Below, in pieces: positions 52,377-60,000 of a stretch of 60,000 nt of DNA. Both the position numbers and the translations under genes were made by a program. Source of the stretch: Zygnema cylindricum (Eukaryota > Streptophyta > Zygnematophyceae > Zygnematales > Zygnemataceae). Each line of letters starts with the position of its first letter. The stretch's first letter is position 1. The DNA is taken from assembly GCA_037447655.1 (NCBI GenBank), contig JBBHKE010003045.1, forward strand, positions 126,001 through 186,000. The letters are read 5' to 3'. The notes beneath the pieces were generated by a model. It searched no databases. It saw only the letters and a program-made list of their open reading frames with translations, and was not told where the DNA came from.

Positions 52377-52759
52377 CACCGTGAATCGTTATTAGCCTTA
52401 TGTATGCTATATCGGCACCCCGAAATTTTGACATTGATACCTTAAATATAATAATTACACTATTTAAGGACGTGGACCATAATACGCCACGTCTCTTTGC
52501 ACTAAATTAGAATGAATGACGCTAATTTTTTTCTTTACACTACTAATTTCTATACGCTAATAACCATTCATGGACCTCGAAATAGAAAATTATTAGTGTA
52601 AAGAAAAAAATAGCGTCATTCATTCTAATTTAGTGCAAGGAGACGTGGCAGATTATGATCCACATCCTTAAATAGTGTAATTTATTCTATTTAAGGTATC
52701 AATGTCAAAATTTTAGGGTGCCGATATAGCGTACATAAGGCTAATAGCGATTCACGGTG
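52377..52759. mobile_element. Palindromic mariner-like MITE, 383 bp
   Basis: Ends CACCGTGAATCGTTATTAGCC and GCTAATAGCGATTCACGGTG, with TA outside each. Almost the whole element is one inverted repeat with arms of about 185 bp (GCACTAAATTAGAATGAATG pairs with its inverse), so its RNA would fold into a long hairpin. Confidence 0.8.
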
Positions 52760-52917
52760 TACATTGCCGTACAGTACCAGAGTACAAAGGCAAAAGACAT
52801 TAGATAACCAAACTAGGGTTTGTTGAGGCGGAAAAAGTTGTGAACTCGAACGGCATAGTTTGTGGCCAATAGAAACTTCTCCAATTCTTGCGTTTTGCAT
52901 AGACAAAAGAAGAACGA

Positions 52918-53405
52918 CAAAGAGAGGGAGAGGGAGAGAGGGAGAGGGAGAGAGGGAGAGGGAGAGAGGGAGAGAGGGAGAGGGAGAGAGGGAGAGAGGG
53001 AGAGGGAGAGAGGGAGAGGGGAGAGAGGGAGAGGGAGGGAGGGAGAGGGAGAGGGAGAGGGAGAGGGAGAGGGAGAGGGAGAGGGAGGAGAGGGAGAGGG
53101 GGAGAGGGAGAGGGAGAGAGGGGAGAGGGAGAGAGGGAGAGGGGGAGAGGGAGAGGGAGAGAGGGAGAGGGAGAGGAGAGAGGGAGAGAGGGAGAGGTAG
53201 AGAGGGAGAGAGGGAGGGAGAGGGAGAGAGGAGAGAGGGAGAGAGGGAGAGGGAGAGGGAGAGGGGAGAGAGGGGAGAGAGGGAGAGGTAGAGAGGGAGA
53301 GAGGGAGAGGGAGGGAGGGAGAGGGAGAGGGAGAGGGAGAGGGAGAGAGAGGGAGAGGGAGAGGAGAGAGGGAGAGGGAGAGAGGGAGAGGGAGAGAGGG
53401 AGAGG
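52918..53405 (+). repeat. Polypurine array upstream of UTP11
   Basis: About 490 bp of GAGAGG and GAGAGGGAGAGG units with almost no pyrimidines on the plus strand, ending 40 bp before the UTP11 start codon. It therefore lies in the promoter or 5' UTR. Apparent ORFs in it on both strands are low-complexity. Confidence 0.95.
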
Positions 53406-53445
53406 TTGCGAGAAAGAGAGAGAAGCGGGAGAAAAAGAGGCAGTC

Positions 53446-56400
53446 ATGGCTTCTTTGAGGAATTCGATTCAGCGTCGAGCACACAAAGAAAGAGCTCAGC
53501 CGTAAGTTCATAATGGAAGAACGAAAGAGGGAGAGAGGGAGAGAGGGGAGAGGGAGAGGGAGAGGAGAGGGAGAGGGAGAGGGAGAGGGAGGGAGAGGGA
53601 GAGGGAGAGAGAGAGGGAGAGGGAGAGGGAGAGGGAGAGAGAGAGGGAGGGTGAGGAGGAGGGGGTGGGGGAGGGGGGGGAGAGAGGGAGAGGAGAGGGA
53701 GAGCCTTCTTGTTCATTTGCTAAACGAGGAGAAATTTGCTTCGGTTTGTATTTTTCATGTTGAAATTAGTGGAGATTTGTTTTCCAAGGACCAAACCTGT
53801 TGCAAATTTCTGAACTTTAGAAGATAATTAATGGATTTTCTCCTTCCCTTTCCTCCTCCCTCTGCCTCTCCCTCTCTCTTCCATCACTTCCTCTACCTCT
53901 CCTCCCTCTCCCTCTCGCTCCCGACATACATCATGTTCTTATGTAATTTGACGTTGTGCATTTTTCATTATTCGTTGACATTTTAAACGTATAATATGAC
54001 CTAATTTAAGCTTCATTTTTTTTTTTACTTTTGAGATTTGAAATTTCAAATTGAAAACATGACCTAATTTACGCTTTAAGTTGAATTTTACCTTTGAGAT
54101 TTGGCATTTTAAACTTGAAATATGACCTAATTTTAGTTTTATTTTATATTTCACCTTTTAGGTTTGTCATTTTGAATTTGAAATATGACCTAATTTCATC
54201 TCCAATTATCGTGCAGTGCCTCTCGGAAGAGATATGGACTTTTGGAAAAGCATAAAGATTATGTTTTGCGAGCTCGGGATTTTCACAAAAAGGAGGACAT
54301 GATCAGGGTATGTTATTGACCTACAAAAACTGGAACTTATTGTAAGTCCAGAAATTCTCAATAAATGGCCGTAAAAAACTGGAATGGAGACGCTTAATGC
54401 GATCCACACTCGTCACAAGTCAAGTTTACAATGTGGCGTTTTTTAGGGTTTTAAGGATTTTAGGGTTTTTAGGGTTTTTCTAAGGTGAATTAGCTGGAAT
54501 GACTCATGATTTAGTGTGGATTTCACCTGATTGGGAAAAAAGAAGAATTTATCAATTTGGATTTGCAAGGTGGATGTCACAAAAAAATTGGTAGATTAGC
54601 CCACACTGTTAAAGGGAAGTGAGGGAACATCATAGTTGTAAATGCAGCAAGGCGGCAAAATGCACTTTTTATTCCTCTTAAATCTCCTTGTAAGACTAGA
54701 GAGAGAGAGGGAGAGGGAGAGGGAGAGGGAGGGGGAGGGGGAGAGGGAGGGAGAGGGAGAGAGAGATCCAGGAATACTACAGCTATACGTGCCCATCGCT
54801 AGTAATAACGCTAATTTGGTTGCAACTTTTCTTGGCCGAAAATCATAAAAACGTTAGTGTTATTTTCACTACCTTTGCTTTAGTAATATCCCATTCCATT
54901 AATAGCAACGGGCAGCGTTCTTCCCAAAACAAACTTTGAAAACATTGGGGTATCTTAGAAAGGTTTAGGGGAAAAATGTTTGGTTCAAAAACGTCTAGAG
55001 AGAGAGAGAGGACATTCACAACATATAAAGTTACCGTTGTTTGGTTGATCAGGTCAAGAAGAAGGTGCTTCTGAAGTCTTTTTTGTTTTAAAAAAGAGGA
55101 CATTGTTTCTCTCTCAATTGTTCTTGTTCGACAATTTTGCTGCTTTTGGAACCATTGTTTTTGAAATTTCAAGTTTTTTCACTCACTCGTTTTCGAGCAT
55201 GATGTTTTTTTTTTTTGTTTTTGTTTTTGAGTTTGTTTGGTGGTACAGAACCTCCAAGAAAAAGCTTCTTTCAGAAATCCTGATGAATTTTACTTTAAAA
55301 TGGTAAACACCAAAACTAAAGAAGGAGTTCATCAAGTAAGGTGAGTGTGCTTTCTTTTTCTACACTTTTTCACTTTTTCACTTTCTCACACCTTCAATTC
55401 CCGTTTAAGATTCGTTGTAAGTTGCAATATTTCCTGTTTCCTTATTCAAAAGAAAGGAAAAAAAAGGGAATAAAAGGCTTGAGGAACCATATTTAAACTG
55501 TGTATCGGTATTAGTGTTAATGACACTATATCTGTGCCCCTAAATCTTACCCTCTTACCCCTTAAACCTAAAATAGTATCGATGACAGTAATTTTTTTTC
55601 TTAACGCTAATTCTTTATATCGTTCAAAAACAGCCTTGTTATATGGAACTGATTTAAACTTAATATCACTAATATAAACCCCACTCTTATAATTTCTTTA
55701 CTCTAATATTTATTCACGGTGCACTTGTCTAGGCTATCCAATTCAGTTTAAAATTTAGCATAAAATGTGAATTAGAATATATGGAATATATGGATTAGGT
55801 CTTGTATTTCCAACTGTATTCAGTTGTTATAGTTTTCTAAAAGCAATAGTTTCTATACTATTCCTAAAAGGAATAGTGTCGTTACTATGTATTAGGTTTT
55901 TTTAGAGCTTTCTTTAAGTAGCCCTATATTCATTCCCATGTATCCAAAACCAAACACTTTATTAGTCCATTTGGGAACTATAATTCAAACCCATTTATTG
56001 AAATATTTTTCTAGATGAAACCCTTTGACTATTGTTAGTCTGGGACACACTTTTAATTAATGTCAGTTTAGTTTTTAGGGCAGAATTAGGACTTATGTTC
56101 GCATAGAAAATGTGAGAATGTGGAATTTTTTTGATTTGACAACATCACCACGTAAAATAGTATAGCCCAAAATTTTGGAATTGCAAACTTTGTCAAAAGA
56201 CTACTCTAATCACATTAGTTGTATACTTTCCTCAATTCTTGTTGTTTCTTTTCTTAAGTCAAAGGAAGTTGATTTTGCTCGACTTTTCTTGACTTCCCTT
56301 GACTTAACTTCTTTTCTTAAATTTGAATTTAAGAAATTCTTCAACTCAAAGTTTGACTTCCTTGTTCTTCCTATGACCTTTTTGACCTTTTTCGATGACT

Positions 56401-59040
56401 TCTTGGCTCTTTTGACTTTTTTTGACTTTCTTTGACTCTCTTTAACTCTCTTTGACTTTCTTTGGCTTCCTTTGACTTCCTTTGACTCTCTTTTGACTCT
56501 CTTTGACTTTCTTTGACTCTCTTTGACTCTTTGACTTTCTTTGACTCTCTTTGACTCTTTGACTTTCTTTGACTCTTGTTGACTATCTTTGAGTTTATTT
56601 GACTTATTTGACTTTTTTTGCCTTGACATGTTGTACAGTATTACAAAGCCCAATAAATACAGTCAGGAAGAAATGGCTGTTATGAAAACACAAGATATTC
56701 GATACGTGTTGAATAAGGCTCAAGCCGAGGCAAAGGTGTGCCTTTTTTTTTGTTCTCAAACTTATACATATGAAATTTGAAAGGCGATGTTCTTGTCCTC
56801 CCTCCCCCTCTCCCCTCCTCCCTCTCCCTCCCTCCCCCTCCCTCTCCCTCACTCCCTAAGCTTTTCTGATGGTTCAGTTCATCTGCTACGGATATTCAAA
56901 GCTGTTTGGTTTCAACTAATCCAATTAGTGTGGTAAACGGAGTTTTGTTTGAATCAGATTGCGTTTCAATTCTCTTTACAATCGTTTTCCTTGTCTTTTA
57001 CTTTCTTTGCTCTTCCACTCTTTTTCTTATCTATCTTTATCTTTTTTGTCAATATCTTCTTTCTTATTTATCTTTATGGTTTTTTTCATTATCTTGTTTT
57101 CTTTTTTATCTTTGTTGTTTTCATCGATACCTTCTTTTTTTATTATCTTCTTTTCTAACCCATTTTTGTTGTTTTTATCATTATCTTCTTTTCTCATTTA
57201 TCATTTTCGTTTTCGTTATTTTCTTTTTATCTTTATCATGTTCGTTGATATCTTCTTTTCGCATTTGTCTTTATCGCTTTTGTCATTATCTTATTCTCTT
57301 TTCTATTTATATCGTTTTTTTCATTATCTTAGCTCCTTATCTATCTTTATCGATTCCGTCAATATCTTCTTCTTCGTTTTCTTCTTCTTTGTTTACTTCT
57401 TCTTTGTTTTCTTCTTCCTTCTTTTCTTCTTCTACTTCTTATTATCTTCTTTCTCATTTATCTTGATTGTTTTTATCATTTCTTTTATTTATTTTTTATA
57501 TAGAAAGTGGAGCGTCTCAAAGCGGCTCTCCAATCCATCGGTCAAACTCCGGTCAACAAACATATTGTGTTCGAGGATGAGGGGTGAGTGGAGAGAGAGA
57601 GAGAGGAAGATAAAAGGGGAGACAGGGAGAAGAGGGGGAGAGAGGAGAAAAGGGGGAGAGGAGGAAAGGGGAAGAGGAGGAAAGGGCGAGAGGGAGTAAA
57701 GGCCAGTCAACAAACATATTGTATTCGAGGATGACGGGCGAGTGGAGAGCGGAGAGGGAGAGAGAGGGAGGACGGCACCAGGAAAGAAAGTAAAAGGGAG
57801 AGTGATAGAGAAAAGCGGGAGGTAGAAAAGGGAGAGAGGGGGAGAAAAGGGGGAGAGGGGAAGAGAGGGGGAGAGAGAAAACATTCTCCCTTCCTATCCC
57901 TTTTAGTTTCCTTCAAACCTTCCCTAAAAAGTTGAAAAAATTAAAATAAAATAATTGTCATTTTTGAGAAAATTTTGGACCTGTTGTTTTTTCCTTTGAT
58001 GTGCGCCTCGACGCTTGATCCTGATGCGCCTTCCTGATGCCGCGTTTGAATTTTTTTGGTTTATGTTTTTGTTTTTGGTGGTCAGTCTGTCTTTTGAGCT
58101 GGATCAGTCTTTTTTTTCTTTTTGAATCTGCCTACAAAACGAGGTGAGCCCACACTAATTTCGGTCCCCTTTTTTTTTCTTTACTTATTTTTTTTTATTT
58201 GTTAATTAATTAATTATTGTTATTTTTTTTTCCTGTCAGGAAACGGAAAGCCGCGTATCGAGAACTGGAGGAGAGGGAGGCTCGGGCCCAAAAAATGAAA
58301 AAATTGGTCGGAAAAATGTCGTTGCAAAAAGAATTGATGGTGAGTGAGTTTTGTGAACAAGTTTTATAATAGGGAATTGAAATATTACCAAGTTTTTTGA
58401 AAGTTTTGTAAAGTTTTTTGAAAGTTTTACAAAGATTTTTGGATGTTTTACAAAGACTTTTGGATGTTTTACAAAAAAAATTGAAAGCATTACAAAGATT
58501 TTTGAAAGTAAGTTGAAAGTTAGGGAAGTTTTTCAAAGGTTTGTTTTGTTTTATGTTATTAGTTGATTTAAGGATTGTCGGTCCATTTTCATCTAAAAAA
58601 GAAAAATTTGTGACATGACAGCGGTTGATTTGAAATGTTGATGATTTTACTTTTTCGATAGTAATGCCAAATTTTGGACAAATTTTGAACAAGTTTGGAA
58701 CAATTTTTGACCAATTTTTGAGCAAGTTTTGAACAAGTTTTGAACAAATTTTGAACAAAATAATAACGTATTTGTTGAGAATTTTCGCTTGACATGTTTC
58801 TAAGTTTCTCACGGGCGCGGTATCGAAAATCATGCTCGATACGAAGATGAAATTATTAAAATAAGAATGTTTCGAGCTGGGCGGGGGGGTGGGGTTTATG
58901 TGTGGATTCATTTAATTATTTTTAACCTTCGATTTTTTTTTATGTTTCAGGGAAAGGGGGCGAAGAGAAAGCTCCATGTGGAAGATGAAAATGGACAGAA
59001 TAGGGTAGTTTATAAGTGGAAATTTGAGCGAAAAAAGTAA
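53446..59040 (+). CDS. UTP11: UTP11, U3 snoRNA-associated SSU processome protein, seven exons, complete
   Basis: Exons: 53446-53501, 54217-54307, 55249-55340, 56639-56735, 57504-57583, 58240-58339, 58951-59040. All introns are GT-AG, phases agree, and 606 nt give 201 aa. The Utp11 family signature runs through the protein: MASLRNSIQRRAHKER at the start, RYGLLEKHKDYVLRA, then FRNPDEFYFKMVNTKTK (about 55-71), MAVMKTQDIRYVL (about 92-104), MSLQKELMGKGAKRKL and the VYKWKFERKK end. UTP11 joins the U3 snoRNP small-subunit processome in the nucleolus and is needed for pre-18S rRNA cleavage. Plant homologues, as I recall, have about 230 residues; the acidic linker before AAYRELEER is about 30 residues shorter here, so an exon in the 656-bp intron 5 may be missed or the linker is really short. 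The start codon fits the family and follows a polypurine 5' region. Confidence 0.9.
53522..53705 (+). repeat. Polypurine array in UTP11 intron 1
   Basis: About 180 bp of GAGAGGGAGAGG-type repeat, 20 bp downstream of the exon 1 donor. It is the same repeat class as the array upstream of the gene, so exon 1 sits between two such tracts. Confidence 0.9.
54444..54479 (+). promoter_or_regulatory. Telo-box cluster in UTP11 intron 2
   Basis: Three copies of TAGGGTTTT (inverse AAAACCCTA) within 36 bp. Telo-boxes of this type are enriched near the 5' end of plant ribosomal-protein and ribosome-biogenesis genes. Position inside intron 2 is unusual but close to the gene start. The motif also equals the TTTAGGG plant telomere repeat. 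Confidence 0.5.
54699..54767 (+). repeat. Short polypurine tract in UTP11 intron 2
   Basis: About 70 bp of GAGAGG/GGGAGG units. A TACGTGCCCATCGCTAGTAA end at about 54786 and an inverse near 54895-54915 suggest a small decayed MITE just after it. Confidence 0.85.
55497..55725. mobile_element. Probable decayed mariner-like MITE in UTP11 intron 3
   Basis: ACTGTGTATCGGTATTAGTG at about 55497 and TAATATTTATTCACGGTGCA near 55725 resemble the inverted ends of the CACCG family, but both are mutated and the TA flanks are not clean. Confidence 0.4.
56266..56630 (+). repeat. TTTGACTCTC-type array in UTP11 intron 3
   Basis: About 365 bp in which TTGAC occurs about 23 times, mostly as TTTGACTTTC or TTTGACTCTC, running up to eight bases before the exon 4 acceptor. 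On the minus strand it reads as a Lys/Ser/Glu-rich ORF (56210-56653), which is an artefact. TTGAC[CT] is also the W-box core. Confidence 0.9.
56990..57480 (+). repeat. Pyrimidine-rich degenerate repeat in UTP11 intron 4
   Basis: Repeated TTTTTATCTTTATCG and TCATTATCTTCTTTTC words for nearly 500 bp before the exon 5 acceptor. It gives long Phe/Leu/Ser-rich ORFs that are not genes. Confidence 0.8.
57552..57749 (+). repeat. Partial tandem duplication of UTP11 exon 5
   Basis: The last 32 bases of exon 5 plus the donor region (57552-57595) recur at 57706-57749, 154 bp later, with a few changes. The copied donor is GGGCGAG instead of GGGTGAG, so it is decayed. Purine-rich repeat fills the space and continues to about 57880. 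Confidence 0.75.
58380..58765 (+). repeat. Short tandem repeats in UTP11 intron 6
   Basis: Imperfect units of about 21 bp (GTTTTACAAAGATTTTTGGAT, GAAAGTTTTACAAAG) at 58380-58510 and TTTTGAACAAG units at 58668-58760. They create minus-strand pseudo-ORFs rich in KTSK/LCKTSK. Confidence 0.75.
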
Positions 59041-59197
59041 TTGAAAGTGGAAAATTTGAGCGAAAATAGTAGTTTTATGTGGAAGTTTGAGCGACAAAAG
59101 TAATTAAAGTGGAAATTTGATCGAAAAAAGTAATTGAAAGTATAAAATTTTGAGCGGAAAAAGTGATCATAAGTGGAAATTTGAGCCGGAAAAGTAA
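59014..59197 (+). repeat. 31-bp repeat spanning the UTP11 stop codon and 3' UTR
   Basis: Six units of GTGGAAATTTGAGCGAAAAA followed by AGTAA start at 59016, 59047, 59079, 59109, 59140 and 59172. The first is the coding end (KWKFERKK-stop); the other five lie after the stop codon, each keeping most of the same word and a TAA, TAG or TGA. Confidence 0.85.
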
Positions 59198-59291
59198 AAT
59201 GCAAGGAAAGAAGTCTATTTTTAGGTCTACTTCAACTCTTTTTTTACTTAACGAGGCTCGTTCTTCCATTGTTTCTTTTCTGTATTTTTTT

Positions 59292-59297
59292 AATAAA
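59292..59297 (+). terminator. Candidate poly(A) signal of UTP11
   Basis: AATAAA 252 bases after the stop codon, followed by a TGTT-rich stretch. Plausible, but plant-type signals are loose. Confidence 0.35.
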
Positions 59298-60000
59298 TGT
59301 TCGGTTGTTGCGAGTCTTACCACGTGTACTCCCAACCTTGAAACTTAAATTTTTCCCCATTGTTATTACTAGTCCAAAAGTTCATCTCAAAAGTTTTGAA
59401 AAACTTTGCATTCACTTTATTGTGTGATGTTTTCTAAAGAAGAGCGTTCACGTAAGTCATCAAATTATTGTCATGTAATGCATTATTAACGTGAAACATC
59501 GAAACTTTATTGACTTCGATTTTCTCAGGTCTTATTTACATTAGAAGACAGATTAGATTTCAGACGACCGATTAGGCGATAGTTTAAACGACAGTTTAGA
59601 CAAACAGTTTAAACGCCTCTTTAAACGACAGTACATCCCTGACTGTAAAACATGATGGCTATTCTGGTAACTCCTTTTTACGGTTCTAAAAGCGATGTCC
59701 AAATAAAGAAAACGGTATTTGTTGGAAAGCAGGACTTGACATAGATTCCTTCTCTTCTCTTATCGCCCTAGAGTTAAATCGTAGTCATACAGTGGTTGAA
59801 AAGATCCCGACTGGTTTTATTTTAGTAAAGAAAAAAGTATGACTTTATTAGGAAATCACGATGGTAAAAAACTATCTGCGACATAGGAACTAAAATCGAA
59901 AAGCAAAAACAAATGGGACAATTTGAACACAGGTGGAAGCAAACTAAAAGGAAAATTAGTGTGAAAAAAACTAATACACAAACAAGTACAAAAGTGGAAA
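59298..60000. other. Region downstream of UTP11
   Basis: No exon or repeat of note, except short GTTTAAAC-type words (ACAGTTTAAACG, ACGACAGTTTAG) near 59575-59630. Confidence 0.4.

Noticed and set aside
52800-53827. Ser/Pro/Leu ORFs (minus) and Arg/Glu/Gly ORFs (plus) around UTP11 exon 1
   Set aside because: Same low-complexity effect; the plus-strand coding part is only UTP11 exon 1.
56210-57884. ORFs KSKRVKESQ (minus), FLSLSF-type (plus) and others in UTP11 introns
   Set aside because: They lie in intron repeats of a well-supported gene and have no family resemblance.

Overview
The window looks like nuclear DNA of a green-lineage (streptophyte) eukaryote; I cannot place it to species. The grounds are split genes with GT-AG introns, plant-type Ty1/copia elements primed from the initiator methionine tRNA (TGGTATCAGAGC), plant-like homologues of DNAJC8 and UTP11, a GT92 glycosyltransferase gene, and telo-box motifs (TAGGGTTTT) inside a ribosome-biogenesis gene. 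Most of the 60 kb is repeats and transposable elements. I can support three protein genes, none of which is visible as one long ORF.

Layout. (1) 1-3.8 kb, minus strand: the middle of a GT92 gene that runs off the left edge. Its intron at 282-2297 holds a solo LTR (314-1419) and a 650-bp polypurine array. (2) 4-8 kb: mostly non-coding, with a foldback hairpin, a mariner-like MITE at 6203-6818 and other repeats. (3) 8.1-14.9 kb, plus strand: a nearly full-length but dead Ty1/copia element (family A), whose 5' LTR carries a Harbinger-like insertion. (4) 16.3-22.4 kb: a 6-kb minisatellite of a CTCTCCCTCATT-type 12-mer, open in all three forward frames, followed by a truncated minus-strand family-A element (22.4-24.7 kb). 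(5) 24.7-35.3 kb: a duplicated 2.2-kb segment. Copy 1 carries a solo LTR and copy 2 carries a hAT MITE, and each copy shows the other's empty site. Between them lies a decayed family-B copia complex with two tandem LTRs.

(6) 36.6-44.5 kb, minus strand: a complete nine-exon DNAJC8/SPF31-type J-protein gene (242 aa) whose introns host two hAT MITEs and two mariner-like MITEs. (7) 45.3-52.8 kb: a graveyard of nested MITEs. Mariner-like elements (TA target, CACCG ends), hAT elements (8-bp target duplications), a Harbinger-like element (TTA target) and a long foldback sit inside one another up to three deep. (8) 53.4-59.0 kb, plus strand: a complete seven-exon UTP11 gene (201 aa, SSU processome) whose first exon is bracketed by polypurine arrays and whose last codons are reiterated six times at about 31-bp spacing into the 3' UTR.

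The three genes belong to separate housekeeping processes (glycan synthesis, pre-mRNA splicing, pre-18S rRNA processing), and nothing suggests they act as a unit. I see no clearly new molecular system. The most unusual signals are the UTP11 C-terminus/3'-UTR repeat, the reciprocal empty sites, the MITE nest and the family-B LTR that seems to contain a polypurine tract. All exon joins were made by eye from reading frame, splice sites and family resemblance, without transcripts.
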